A stretch of DNA of 64,000 bases, from positions 62,001-126,000 of the forward strand of contig NZ_JAPSLK010000013.1 of NCBI RefSeq assembly GCF_031180885.1, in the 5' to 3' direction. Numbering within the stretch: the stretch's first letter is position 1; the number at the start of each line of letters is the position of its first letter. Shown here piece after piece: positions 9,701 through 18,443 of the stretch. Source of the stretch: Saccharothrix sp. (GTDB lineage: Bacteria > Actinomycetota > Actinomycetes > Mycobacteriales > Pseudonocardiaceae). The notes beneath the pieces were generated by a model, which saw only the letters and a program-made list of their open reading frames with translations, ran no database searches and had not been told where the DNA came from. Made by a program: the position numbers and the translations under genes.

Positions 9701-12700
9701 GCAGCAACCCGTCGTAGAGGGTGTGGAAGCTGGTGTAACCACCGGCGGAGTTGAGCCGGAACGTGGTGACCGCGACCGGCAGGTTCCTGCGGACCTCGTA
9801 CTCGTAGCGCATCGACGGCGTGGCGGGCTTGGCCCGGCCCGGCAGCCACACCTCCTTCAGCCGCCCCAACGGGTCGTACGCCAGCTCGGTGGTCCGGCCG
9901 TTCGCGTCCACGACCTTGGTCGGCGACCCCCACGCCGGTGCCAGGGTCGTGGTCGTCGGCCAGTCCAAGGCGTTGTACGAGGTCGTCGAGGTGGTCGGCC
10001 CGCCGACCTCGGGCGTGTAGGTGATGCGAGACCTGTTCCCCTTGACGTCCCAAGCCTCCTTGACGCGGCCGTGCGCGTCATAACTGGATCTCGACGTCAC
10101 CACGTAAGTGCGCGCGGACGCCGTCCAACTCTTCAACTGCTCGACCTGGGTGGCCCGACCCGCAGTGGGTGCGGTGCCGAAAGGTTGGTGGTCGTAGGAG
10201 GTCTTCTCGTCGCCCACCACCTCCTTCTCGGTCGTGGGGTTGGTGCCGCAGCGCAACGCCGTGGTCTCCACGCGGTGCGCGTACGACATCAGCCACGCCG
10301 TGGTGTTGCGGGGCTCGTACGTGGTGCGGACGCACTTCTCGTCGCCGGTCACGGCGGTGTCGCCGGCGTCGTCGACCTGGGTGACCATCCCGTGGGCGTC
10401 GAAGCTGCTGCGGCTCACGGTGGTCCGGGCCGGCCGGCCGCCGTCGAGGGCGGTGCGGGTGTGGGTGGCCAGGGTGCCGGTGAACCGGGCGTGCACGGTG
10501 GTGTCGTTGCGGGTCCGACTGGCGGTGGGCGCGGACTGCCACGGCTCGAACGCCTCGGCGGCCACCTCGGCCGTGCCGTTGAACGTGATCGTCTGCCGGG
10601 CCATGCCGGCGAACGCGTCCTCGTCGGCAACCGCCGGCGCCGCGCCCGCGGCGGGAACCGTCACCGAGCGGGTGCCGGACGGGAGCTTGTCGCCGTGCAT
10701 CCCGCGGAAGTAGTGGGTCTCGGTGACGGTCTGCTCGCCCGGATCGCCCCTCGTGGTCCGGACTCCGCCGTAACCCCGCCACACCGACCACGTCTTGTGC
10801 TCGGCCTTCACCAACCCGTCGTCGTCGGTGTAGTGCCACGCCGGATCGCCGAGGTAGCGGTAGCCGGTGATCGCGCGTGGCGCGTGGCCGGTCAGGTCGG
10901 ACTCGGTGACCTCCTTGACCACGTACTTGTGGAAGTGGTCGGTGACCGGACCGCTCTGCCCCTGCGGGGTCCAGCGGACCGGGTAGCACAGCAGGGTGTT
11001 GGTCTCCGGCGCGGTCGGCACGCGGGTGCCGGCCACGCAGTCCGGGCCGGAGTAGGTGACCGCGACCTTGCCGCCGGTCTCGGTGTCGATGTGCGCCACG
11101 CGCCACCAGTTCATCGCCGGCGCGTGGTCGGCGGTGTCGACCCGGTTGGGCATCTGGACGCCGGTGAACGTCACGTCCGGCACGGACTGGTCACCGCCGA
11201 CGTGGCCGGTGTGCGCGATCTTCTGCAGCCACAGGCCGGCGCGGGTGCCGTCGCCGGGGTCGGGGAAGGAGTGGGTGAGCGTCCACGACTCCACGTCGGT
11301 GTGCCGCGCGGCGCCGGCGTCCCAGATCCGCGTGGTGACCTTGCCGAGCCGCTTGGTGCTCCAGAACGTCGGGGAGCCGACCGTGCAGGGGGCCGTGGTG
11401 CACTCCTGGTCGAACGGGACGTCCGGCCACGTGGTGCGGTCCTTCACGCCGCAGTTGGCCAGGCACCGGTCCTCGGTGGTGAAGACGACCTGCGCGGGCA
11501 CCGTGCCGAACGCGGTGTCCGCACGGGTCCCGTAGTCGATCCGGGTCAGGTGCGCGGACCGGTCGTAGGCCACCAGGTCGTTCGGGTTGTTGTTGCGCGC
11601 GTACTTGTTGGATTCCTTGGCGTACCAGTACGACGTGGTGTTGCCGTTCGGGTCGACGACGTGGTCGAGGTTCCACCGGTAGGCCTGGTCGCAGTGCGCC
11701 GCGTTGAACGACGGCAGGTGGCACGGCTCGCCGGGGTGGTTGCCGAACACCGTCGCGACCTGCGCGCTGTTGGTCTCGTCGCGGCCGTCGGTCCAGCCGG
11801 GCAACCGGTTGCGGCCGAACCAGTACTGGGTTCCGTCAGTGGTGGTGACCACCCAGTGCTCGCCGTTCTCGTCGCCGTTGGGGCTGCCGGTGCGGTGCTC
11901 GACCCGCGAACCGTCGTCGCCGCGCAGCCGCCAGCCCTTGCCGTCCTCGTGGATCAGTTCCCCGCCGCGACCGTTGAACGACACGGTCGCGTTGTCGGTG
12001 ACCCAGCACTGGTCGCCGGTCGCGGTGGAGTTGTTGCCGCCGGCCATGTCCTCGGCGCACGGCTTGTACTTGCGCTCCACGAACCCCGGTGACCAGTCGA
12101 ACCCCTCGCCCAGCCACGAGGGCTGGTTGTTGGACGCGGCCATCCGCCCGTCCACCGACTGGGCCGAGTACGCGAACGCGACGCCCGGCGCGGCACCGCC
12201 GACCGCGGGCGGCACCCGCACCGGGTAGTTCCACGTGAAGTCGCCCGAAGACCCGCCCGCGGTCCACGTCGCCGAGGGTTGCAGCGAGGTCGCCGCGTAG
12301 TCCCCCGCGGGCCCGGACGGCGCGGCGGTCAGGGCCAACGTCCGCTCGCCCTTCAGCTCGACGTCGGCCGTCACGGACCCGGCGGCGAGGTTGCCGGGGA
12401 CCGGCCGGGCCTCGCAAGGGGCGTCCACGCAGACGAGTCGGAGCCGGGACGCCCAGTCCGCGCCGTAGGCGTCCCGGAAGGCCGAGTAGTCGACGGTGAC
12501 GCGGGCGTGCCCGGCCGCCGCCACCCCGTCCGCCCGGCCGACCTTCAGGACCAGTCCGCGCACACCGGCGGCGCGAGCGGCGTCCTGGTCCAGCACCCGG
12601 ACCCGCACCTTCCCCGGCGCCGCGGCACCCGTGACGGCGGCGCCGTCCACGCCCCGGCCGCGGTCCACGGTGACCGGCAGGCCGCCGGCGCGCGACGGTG

Positions 12701-12944
12701 TCCCGGCCGCCAGGTCGACGACCGCCTCCCCCGCCGCGGGCCACGCCGGAGACTTGCCCTGGTACGGCTTTCCGGTCTCGGCCACGACGTCGAAGACCGG
12801 CGGCGAGATCCGCCCCGGCACGGCCCGGTCGGTCTGCGGTCGCAAGCGTTCCGGCTCGGCGGCGGACGCCGTCCGGACCCCGACGACCATCGGCGCGGTG
12901 AGCAGCGGAACGAGCGCTATAGACAACCATCGGCGTGTGATCAT
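6765..12944 (-). CDS. Secreted RHS/YD-repeat protein with an unidentified C-terminal tail
   Basis: A 2059-residue protein. ATG 12944 is chosen because GGGGGAGA lies just upstream and a signal peptide (MITRRWLSIALVPLLTAPMV..) follows at once. The N-terminal ~650 residues resemble the SpvB-like lead region of actinobacterial RHS proteins. Many YD repeats follow (for example YDPLGRLKEV, YDYDLRGRKR). The RHS core hallmark LGAREYDPSTGRF lies near residue 1733 and ends at DPSGL (about 1780). The last ~280 residues are unrelated, with a Pro-rich linker and at least ten cysteines, and match no toxin family I know. RHS shells encapsulate variable C-terminal toxins. No immunity gene follows, because the next gene is convergent. 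The protein forms a two-gene operon with the upstream LamG protein (20-base gap). Confidence 0.9.
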   Translation of the reverse strand: MITRRWLSIALVPLLTAPMVVGVRTASAAEPERLRPQTDRAVPGRISPPVFDVVAETGKPYQGKSPAWPAAGEAVVDLAAGTPSRAGGLPVTVDRGRGVDGAAVTGAAAPGKVRVRVLDQDAARAAGVRGLVLKVGRADGVAAAGHARVTVDYSAFRDAYGADWASRLRLVCVDAPCEARPVPGNLAAGSVTADVELKGERTLALTAAPSGPAGDYAATSLQPSATWTAGGSSGDFTWNYPVRVPPAVGGAAPGVAFAYSAQSVDGRMAASNNQPSWLGEGFDWSPGFVERKYKPCAEDMAGGNNSTATGDQCWVTDNATVSFNGRGGELIHEDGKGWRLRGDDGSRVEHRTGSPNGDENGEHWVVTTTDGTQYWFGRNRLPGWTDGRDETNSAQVATVFGNHPGEPCHLPSFNAAHCDQAYRWNLDHVVDPNGNTTSYWYAKESNKYARNNNPNDLVAYDRSAHLTRIDYGTRADTAFGTVPAQVVFTTEDRCLANCGVKDRTTWPDVPFDQECTTAPCTVGSPTFWSTKRLGKVTTRIWDAGAARHTDVESWTLTHSFPDPGDGTRAGLWLQKIAHTGHVGGDQSVPDVTFTGVQMPNRVDTADHAPAMNWWRVAHIDTETGGKVAVTYSGPDCVAGTRVPTAPETNTLLCYPVRWTPQGQSGPVTDHFHKYVVKEVTESDLTGHAPRAITGYRYLGDPAWHYTDDDGLVKAEHKTWSVWRGYGGVRTTRGDPGEQTVTETHYFRGMHGDKLPSGTRSVTVPAAGAAPAVADEDAFAGMARQTITFNGTAEVAAEAFEPWQSAPTASRTRNDTTVHARFTGTLATHTRTALDGGRPARTTVSRSSFDAHGMVTQVDDAGDTAVTGDEKCVRTTYEPRNTTAWLMSYAHRVETTALRCGTNPTTEKEVVGDEKTSYDHQPFGTAPTAGRATQVEQLKSWTASARTYVVTSRSSYDAHGRVKEAWDVKGNRSRITYTPEVGGPTTSTTSYNALDWPTTTTLAPAWGSPTKVVDANGRTTELAYDPLGRLKEVWLPGRAKPATPSMRYEYEVRRNLPVAVTTFRLNSAGGYTSFHTLYDGLLRHRQTQSPEAGTGGGRIVVDTFYDTAGRAWKANSPYLANGAPGKELFLPEGDNVIPAQARRQFDGAGRETASSHHQLGVEKWRTTTGYGGDRVDVTPPVGGTATSTITNASGRTTALRQYHGPTPSGTFDATTYSYTRKGELETITDPAGNRWTYDYDLRGRKRTVSDPDKGTTAHAHNDAGELVSVTDADNKTLTFSYDALGRRTGVLAGSVLRSEWIYDTVVKGHLTRSTRIEGTNRYTREITGYTADYKPTGVTYTIPVAETGLAGTYAYSHSYTAGGLAETTTLPDLDGDGGLPAETLTSRYTDLDKPHTLSTSIDATTYVDLTAYTRLGELAVLGRRNNGGRVMDTGLYYEEGTRRVTRMLTVKEVAPSAVLDINLGYDNAGNVVRIADTPAGGAADIQCFRHDNLRRLKEAWTPLNGECGPNPSTGALGGAAKYWHSWEFDKVGNRTKLVDHATASGQSTTTYTHPTPGNPQPHTLRATSTTDSTGTRTATYTYDNLGNTKTRPSPAGTQTLNWDIEGHLSTSTDTTGTTQYIYDADGNRLIRRDPTGSTLYLPDQELRHTKSSGTKTTTRHYTHAGHPVATRTASGLRWLATDHQGTALTTVHSNSQTVAQRRQTPYGTLRETTGVWPSTMDKGFVGGTNDNTGLTHLGAREYDPSTGRFISLDPIMNLGDPQQLHGYAYSHNNPVTSSDPSGLIDCGNDDCTLSARPTFDGEGKAVHDAKTNTTSFVKTRKRPGAAPPGRPPVTPCYFGVPCSTKPTWSPSTGSSPAALEGQWDDYQWNLHLYDQAWQREQRSATCTRESLGFTSIFCTPYKPPQFSMPAPPAPPAPPPPPIHRYTAIDICLDLCASLVISTNPHTGGTAVQIEVGTVGTPGVAVTFWEATAAPVDQDTSASFCVAPGWGMCIADGTTSDGKYWSGYGTTIGFETRMSLSGGHSVSSCVWGCGGPPEIMTPCYQFRCPPSTTRPGGQVDA

Positions 12945-12964
12945 GTCGTCTCCCCCTGGGCTTG

Positions 12965-15760
12965 TCAGCGGGTTGCCAGTCGGGTGATCTCGCTGGGGTG
13001 CAGGACCCGGTCCCACACCCGGACACCCGCGACGGCCCCGGCGAACCGGTCCACCGTCTGGTCGATCCAGCGCGCCTGACCGATCCACAGTGGACCGTTC
13101 GCGGCGAACGGGCGGCCGCTCCAGGCCAACGACCCCGCCGGCGCTCCGTTGACGAAGATCTGCACCGACTTCCGACCCCGGTCGTAGACACCGGTCAGAT
13201 GCGTCCACACCCCCGCTTGCGGCGCCGACGACGACCGGACCCGCAAGCCGGTCGGTGACGTGGTGTCCAGCGGCTGCAAGGAGAACGCCCAGGTGTTGTC
13301 GGCTTTTTGCAGGTAGAACGCACAGTTGTGCACGCCGAGCTGGGTGACCGCGGTCTGCACGGGCCGGGCGGGATCGGTCACCTTCACCCAGGCCGCGACG
13401 GTGAAGCTGTTGGCGGTGTCCACCACGCGGCCGTCCGCGGCGGATGTGGCGGCGTGGTCGTCGATCCCGTCGAACGACACCGCCGTCTCACCGGGCCGGG
13501 GACCCGGGGTCGCGAGGGTGCCGCCGGACAACGTCGCGTGGTGCTCGTACCCGGAGGTGTCGTACAGGGTGGTGCCGGACGTCTCGTTCAACGGCCACTC
13601 CCCCACCGGACCGGACGCCGACCCGATGCTGAACGCGTAAGCCCTGATCGGACTGCGGTTCTCGGCCTGGTCGGCGCTGCGCACGTAGAGGGTGAGCAGG
13701 CCGCCGCGCGTCGGGTCGGCCGATCCGGGCACCGGCGGCGGGGTCAGCGGGATGGTCACGCTCGCGCCCGGGCTCGGCGCGGCCACTTCCGTGGTCGGCG
13801 GGGTCTCCCAGCCGTACAGGTACTTCTTCACGTCCGTGGAACTGTTGGCGCTGAACGTGAAGTCGGCCGTGTGCCCGATCGACCCGTGGAAGTTGCCGTC
13901 CTCCTTGTAGACCGGGGACGACACGCCGGGCACGTTGGGCGCCACGGTGTCGACGGTGAACTCGCACCAGACGTTGTTGTCGGGGGCGGAATCCGTGCCG
14001 TCGTGGGCGTCGGTCCGCCAGGTGTACGTGCCTTGGGCCAGCGCCGGCAGTGTGACCTGGCCACGGGTGCCGCTCGCGAGCGAACCCTGTGTCGCCGTGC
14101 CCAGCTTCGGGTCGACCCGGCTGCCGTCCGGGCGGACGGCGTGCCAGTCGACCTGGAGGGTCATGTCGGTCTCCGGGTCCGGGTCGGTCACCAGCGCGCT
14201 GAGCGTGGGTGTCGCGGTGCCCAGGACGGGCCGGTTCGATCCCGTTGCGCAGGCCCGGCCGTCGGTCTTCGGGTCGGTGGGCGCGTTCGGGATGCTGTTG
14301 TAGGTGGCGGTCAGCCGGAAGTCGTCGAGGAAGTAGCGCTTCCACCGGTTGCTCGTGCTCTCGCCCGCGCCGCCGGGGTCGATCGCGGCCATGCCGATGT
14401 TGTAGGTGTCCCAATGGTCTTTCGCGGCGACCTTCAGGTCCGCGAGCAGCGCGTTGTCGATGATTTCGAGGTAGGCGTTGCCCTCGTTGCAGGACAACTC
14501 GTTGGCGTGCGACCAGAAGTCGCCGATCGCCACCTGCAGCTGCGGGCCGGGCCATGACTGGCGGGGCCACGCGGTGATGGGGGCGGTCCGGTAGAAGTAG
14601 GTGGGCGTGCCGTAGCCGCACTGGGTGGTGTGGTCGACCCAGCCGGCGAACCCGGCCGACAGGACGTGCTTGCCGCGCAGGTCGTGGCCGTTGGCGGCCA
14701 TCGGGAACTCCAGGAAGCTGCGGACCAGCTTGCCGGTCTCCTGGTCGCGGCCGACCCTGAGGTTCACGCCGGGCGTGTCGCCGACGTCGACGTCGTTGTC
14801 GGAGGTCGGCGAGGTGGTGTTGTTGGAGGTGGCGTAGGCCCAGCCCTGCGGACCGGTGGCGAACTCGGGGTCGATGTAGATCGGGAACTTCGCGGCCGGG
14901 TCGTCGAGCAGGCCGGTGTCGGGGGTCAGGGTGAGTTCCGCGCCGGCGGCTTTCGCGGGGATCGCCGCGTGACGCGCACCCGCCGCCGGGGCGGCTGCCG
15001 TCGAGGCGGACGCGGCGGTTTCTGCTGCCGTCGTCGCCGTCGTGCTGGAGTCCCACATCATCGCTTCGCCCGCGACGGCCACGACCGCCGAGCCCGAGGT
15101 CACCCGCAGCCCGCCCTTGGGCGTGCCGGACATCGTGACGTCCCCGCCGACCTTGAACCGCGGGTTGCGCACCAACGGGTTGGCCGCCGCCTGCCGGGAC
15201 TTGACCACGAGGACGTGCGAGAACCCTTGGCGGGTGGCGCGGAGCACCAGATCGACTCCGGGCACGACCTCCGGGTACGTCGCCGAGGAGCCGTTGAGGA
15301 CCGGTGTCGGCAGGGAGCCCGGCCAGGACAGGGTGAAGGTGTGCCCGGCTTGGTTCAAGGTGACCATCGGGCCGGTGCCGCCGGCGGAGAAGCGGACGTC
15401 CGCGGCGCTCGCCTCGGGGGCGGGCGACCCGTCGCCGCGCCGGACCAGCGTGGTGTCGACGTCCACCCAGGATCCGTCACGACGGACCCACCGGGGTGTC
15501 GCGTAGGACTCCATCGTCCACGTGCCGGTCGGGTTGGCGAACACCCGGGACCTCTCGGTCCGGGCCGAGAGGTCCTCGACGGGGACGCGGTGCGCGCGGG
15601 CGGCGTTCATCGCCATCACCGCGTTCCCCGCGGCAGTCGGGGCGGCGTCCGCGCCGGGCACCGGGCCCAGCAGGGACAGGATTAGAGCGGCGGCGACGGA
15701 CAGCCGACTCCGCACGGCGAGCGGGTTTCTTCGCGATGGTCTGCCAGAACGTGTGCGCAC
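12965..15760 (-). CDS. Secreted LamG/DNRLRE-like multi-domain protein
   Basis: A 931-residue protein. GTG 15760 is preferred over the longer frame because GGGGAGGA sits 6 bases upstream and a clear signal sequence (LSVAAALILSLLGPVPGADA) follows. The middle part (about 300-530) resembles the DNRLRE-type beta domains that accompany RHS proteins in actinomycetes (LRVGRDQETGKLVRSFLEFP). Fibronectin-like strands follow. The C-terminal ~200 residues are a LamG/concanavalin-like fold with the marker VSFDGIDDHA and the closing segment AGVRVWDRVLHPSEI. It is probably exported. It ends 20 bases before the RHS gene on the same strand, so the two are likely co-expressed and may act together at the cell surface. 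No catalytic motif is evident. Confidence 0.85.
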   Translation of the reverse strand: MRTRSGRPSRRNPLAVRSRLSVAAALILSLLGPVPGADAAPTAAGNAVMAMNAARAHRVPVEDLSARTERSRVFANPTGTWTMESYATPRWVRRDGSWVDVDTTLVRRGDGSPAPEASAADVRFSAGGTGPMVTLNQAGHTFTLSWPGSLPTPVLNGSSATYPEVVPGVDLVLRATRQGFSHVLVVKSRQAAANPLVRNPRFKVGGDVTMSGTPKGGLRVTSGSAVVAVAGEAMMWDSSTTATTAAETAASASTAAAPAAGARHAAIPAKAAGAELTLTPDTGLLDDPAAKFPIYIDPEFATGPQGWAYATSNNTTSPTSDNDVDVGDTPGVNLRVGRDQETGKLVRSFLEFPMAANGHDLRGKHVLSAGFAGWVDHTTQCGYGTPTYFYRTAPITAWPRQSWPGPQLQVAIGDFWSHANELSCNEGNAYLEIIDNALLADLKVAAKDHWDTYNIGMAAIDPGGAGESTSNRWKRYFLDDFRLTATYNSIPNAPTDPKTDGRACATGSNRPVLGTATPTLSALVTDPDPETDMTLQVDWHAVRPDGSRVDPKLGTATQGSLASGTRGQVTLPALAQGTYTWRTDAHDGTDSAPDNNVWCEFTVDTVAPNVPGVSSPVYKEDGNFHGSIGHTADFTFSANSSTDVKKYLYGWETPPTTEVAAPSPGASVTIPLTPPPVPGSADPTRGGLLTLYVRSADQAENRSPIRAYAFSIGSASGPVGEWPLNETSGTTLYDTSGYEHHATLSGGTLATPGPRPGETAVSFDGIDDHAATSAADGRVVDTANSFTVAAWVKVTDPARPVQTAVTQLGVHNCAFYLQKADNTWAFSLQPLDTTSPTGLRVRSSSAPQAGVWTHLTGVYDRGRKSVQIFVNGAPAGSLAWSGRPFAANGPLWIGQARWIDQTVDRFAGAVAGVRVWDRVLHPSEITRLATR

Positions 15761-15860
15761 GGCGTCCTCCCCTGTCCCCGTGAATGCCGAGGTGGGACCG
15801 TAGGCACCGCCTGCATCGCCGCGGTACAACGCGGAGTGCGTTCGCGCGATCACCGATCGT

Positions 15861-15877
15861 TGTGTGACTCAGCACAC
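15861..15877. promoter_or_regulatory. Possible operator upstream of the oxidoreductase gene
   Basis: TGTGTGACTCAGCACA is an imperfect inverted repeat (arms TGTG/CACA). It lies about 70 bases before the oxidoreductase start in the 186-base divergent gap. A TGTCAGG sequence at about 15889, loosely like the TGTCACA -35 reported for ECF41 sigma factors, lies between them. Both are suggestive only. Confidence 0.2.
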
Positions 15878-15946
15878 GTGCCGCTCCTGTCAGGGATTGG
15901 CGGGCTGTGCCGCTCAAGCAGCACGCCAACCGACAGGAGTGAACTC

Positions 15947-17122
15947 ATGAAGCACCGCATCGTCGTCCTCGGCGCCGGGTACGCCGGGGCTTACGTCGCC
16001 GGCATCCTGGCCCGCCGGTTGTCCGCGCGGGACGCCGAGATCACCGTGGTCAACGCCGTGCCCGACTTCGTCCAGCGGCTGCGGTTGCACCAGTTCGCGG
16101 CCGGGCAGGACATCGCCGCGCCGAAGCTCGTGGACGTGTTCGCGGGCACCCACGTCCGGCTGCGGGTCGCCCGGGTGACCGCGGTCGACCCCGAGCGGCG
16201 GGTGGTCGCGGTGGCGGACGGGGACGGAGGTGGTGAGCTGGCCTACGACACGCTGTTGTACGCGCTGGGCAGTCACGGTGACGACCGTGGTGTGCCCGGG
16301 GTGGCGGAGCACGCGTTCGACGTGTCCGCACGGCCCTCGGCGGCGCGGTTGCGTGCGCGGCTGGACAGCTTGGGCGCGGGTGGACGGGTGGTGGTGGTCG
16401 GGGACGGGTTGACCGGCATCGAGAGCGCGACCGAGATCGCCGAGTCGCGGCCGGGGCTGGAGGTGACGCTGGTCGCCCGGGGTGAGCTGGGTGCACGGCT
16501 GTCGGTCGGCGCCCGTGCGCACCTGCGTGCGGCCTGCGACCGGTTGGGCATCACCGTGCTGGAGAACGCCGAGGTGGAGACCGTCGAGGCCACGCGGGTG
16601 CGGCGCGCGGACGGGACGGTCCTGGCGTCCGATGCGACCGTGTGGACGGCCGGGTTCACCGTCGGCCCCGTCGCCGCGGCGGCCGGGCTGGAGGTCACCG
16701 AGGACGGTCGGATCGTCGTCGACCGCACCATGCGGTCGGTCTCGCACCCGGACGTCTACGCCGTCGGCGACAGCGCCCACGCCATCGGGGACAACGGCTT
16801 GCCGCTGCCGATGTCGTGCGCGTCGGCGGGGTACACCGGTCGACAGGCCGTCGAGGCGATCATGGGACGCCTGACCGGGCGCGAGGTCCCGCACTCCACG
16901 CTGGCCCACACCTACAACCACATCAGCCTCGGCCGGCGGGACGCGATCCTCCAGGGCGTCGACGACCGGGGCCGCGCTCGGCCGAAGCACTCCGGCGGCC
17001 GGAAGATCGCATGGCTCAAGGAAACCGTGCTCAAGTTGTCGTTGTGGGCGACCTCGCACCCGACGTTCGGCGTGCCCCAGCGCAGGCGGCAGGTGACCGT
17101 GCGCCCGACCGCGCGCGTCTAG
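15947..17122 (+). CDS. NDH-2-like FAD/NAD(P)-dependent oxidoreductase
   Basis: A 391-residue flavoprotein. ATG 15947 is chosen because AGGAG lies 7 bases upstream and the FAD-binding Rossmann motif VLGAGYAGAYVAG begins 5 residues in. A second Rossmann motif for NAD(P)H, VVVVGDGLTGIESATE, lies at about 146-161. The FAD-contact motif DVYAVGDSAHA lies near 268. The layout resembles type II NADH dehydrogenase and related disulfide-reductase-like enzymes. A C-terminal amphipathic stretch (about 345-370) could attach it to the membrane. It is 10 bases before an ECF41-type sigma gene on the same strand. ECF41 factors are known to sit next to carboxymuconolactone decarboxylases, oxidoreductases or epimerases, so it is probably the target or partner of that sigma factor. 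Its substrate is unknown. Confidence 0.88.
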   Translation: MKHRIVVLGAGYAGAYVAGILARRLSARDAEITVVNAVPDFVQRLRLHQFAAGQDIAAPKLVDVFAGTHVRLRVARVTAVDPERRVVAVADGDGGGELAYDTLLYALGSHGDDRGVPGVAEHAFDVSARPSAARLRARLDSLGAGGRVVVVGDGLTGIESATEIAESRPGLEVTLVARGELGARLSVGARAHLRAACDRLGITVLENAEVETVEATRVRRADGTVLASDATVWTAGFTVGPVAAAAGLEVTEDGRIVVDRTMRSVSHPDVYAVGDSAHAIGDNGLPLPMSCASAGYTGRQAVEAIMGRLTGREVPHSTLAHTYNHISLGRRDAILQGVDDRGRARPKHSGGRKIAWLKETVLKLSLWATSHPTFGVPQRRRQVTVRPTARV

Positions 17123-17132
17123 GGTCTGGCCC

Positions 17133-18074
17133 GTGGGCGAGCACTTCGACATCGGGACCTTCGAGGCCGGCCGCGGGCGGTTGGCCTCGTTGGCCTACCG
17201 GCTGCTGGGTTCCGCGACCGACGCCGAGGACGCGGTGCAGGACGCGTTCCTGCACTGGCAGGCCGCCGACCGGAGCCTGATCAGGGTGCCGGAGGCCTGG
17301 CTGACGAAGGTCGTCACCAACCTGTGCCTGGACCGCCTCCGCTCCGCGCAGGCCCGCCGCGAACGCACCGCCGGCGCCTGGCTGCCCGAACCGCTGCTCG
17401 ACGGCGACCCGATGCTCGGCCCGGCGGAGACCGTCGAGCAGCGGGAGTCGGTGTCCCTGGCCGTGCTGATGCTGATGGAACACCTGTCACCGTTCGAGCG
17501 GGCGGTGTACGTGCTGCGGGAAGCGTTTTCCCACAGCCACGCGGAGATCGCCGAGATCCTGGACATCACCGAGTCCGCCAGCCAGCAACACCTCCACCGT
17601 GCCCGCCGCCGCATCGCTGCGGCACGCGGCCGGGGCAGTGATGTCGACCCGGCCACCGCTCGGAGGATCGTCGAGGAGTTCCTGGCAGCCGCCACCTCCG
17701 GCCGAACGGAGCGGCTGGTGGCCCTGCTCACCGACGACGCCACGGCGGTGTCGGACGGTGCTGGCCTGACCAAGGCGCTGCTGCGGTACAACACGGCGCA
17801 GCAGATCGCGACGATCGCCCGAGCCGGGTTCGCGCCCAGCCCGGCGAAGCGCCGACTGGCCGGTGGGACGGCTGTGGTCCACTACGCGTCTGTCAATGGA
17901 TCGCCGGCGGTGGTTTTTGTGGTCGACGACCGGGTCGTCGGCGTGGTGACCTTTGAGCTGGCCGGCAGCAGGATCGCGGCGGTCCGAGGCATCGCCGCCC
18001 CGCCACGGCTCAACCGGATCACGCGGGCTTGGCGCGACCACGAGCCGGACACGCCGATCATGGCCGAGTGGTGA
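17133..18074 (+). CDS. sigJ: ECF41-type (SigJ-like) sigma factor with SnoaL-like C-terminal domain
   Basis: A 313-residue sigma factor starting at GTG 17133. Region sigma2 includes LAYRLLGSATDAEDAVQDAF (about 18-37) and sigma4 includes the recognition helix region HAEIAEILDITESASQQHLHRARRR (about 138-162). The linker carries WLPEPLL, a signature of group ECF41. The C-terminal ~125 residues form the SnoaL/NTF2-like extension that replaces a separate anti-sigma factor in this group. The conserved DGGGK of that extension appears here as DGAGL, a variant that might alter auto-inhibition. It is co-oriented with the flavoprotein oxidoreductase 10 bases upstream, the usual ECF41 context. The symbol follows mycobacterial usage. 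Confidence 0.88.
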   Translation: MGEHFDIGTFEAGRGRLASLAYRLLGSATDAEDAVQDAFLHWQAADRSLIRVPEAWLTKVVTNLCLDRLRSAQARRERTAGAWLPEPLLDGDPMLGPAETVEQRESVSLAVLMLMEHLSPFERAVYVLREAFSHSHAEIAEILDITESASQQHLHRARRRIAAARGRGSDVDPATARRIVEEFLAAATSGRTERLVALLTDDATAVSDGAGLTKALLRYNTAQQIATIARAGFAPSPAKRRLAGGTAVVHYASVNGSPAVVFVVDDRVVGVVTFELAGSRIAAVRGIAAPPRLNRITRAWRDHEPDTPIMAEW

Positions 18075-18125
18075 CATAGCGGGCGGCGGGTCCGTGCGCC
18101 GTCGTGACCGGGGCTGAGGCACGTC

Positions 18126-18382
18126 GGGCGTTCCGCCCAACGTGGGTACAGGCGCGTTGGGCGTTCCGCCCACCCACCCCCTCCCATGCCCCCTGGCACA
18201 AGCCAGGCGCGCAGGGCGCGCCGAGCGCGCTTCGCGCGCAGACCCGAGCGCTGCGCGCTCGGGTCGCACGGCCCGGCGGAGCCGGGCCGTGCCGGCCGCC
18301 GCAGGCGGCCCGCCGAAGGCGGGTGCAGTTGGGGCTTGTGTGAGGGGGCCTGGGAGGGGTGGGTGGGCGGAACGCCCAACGC
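18126..18382. repeat. Structured element: array of tri-loop hairpins inside a long inverted repeat
   Basis: This fills the 369-base gap between the sigma gene and the next gene. A perfect 27-base inverted repeat (18154-18180 with 18356-18382) continues imperfectly inward to about 18206/18330. Inside lie five adjacent perfect hairpins, each with a 3-base loop: 18225-18239 (6-bp stem), 18242-18264 (10 bp), 18267-18291 (11 bp), 18294-18310 (7 bp) and 18309-18323 (6 bp). The outer arms contain GGGCGTTCCGCCC, itself a tri-loop hairpin, and another copy lies at 18126-18138. It could be a REP/MITE-like element, a structured RNA or a complex terminator. No protein is supported here. Confidence 0.7.
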
Positions 18383-18443
18383 GAGAAGAACAGCCGCACC
18401 CCCCAAAGGCGAGAAAACAAGCGAAACCGCCAACCCTGCCGGC

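Noticed and set aside
9339-12092. Long + strand ORF (917 codons) opposite the RHS gene
   Set aside because: A shadow frame caused by high GC: its composition is Arg/Gly/Val-rich with no domain, and the minus frame has clear YD repeats and a signal peptide.
18154-18382. Insertion sequence based on the terminal inverted repeats
   Set aside because: No transposase frame lies between the arms and no target-site duplication could be recognised; kept only as a structured element.
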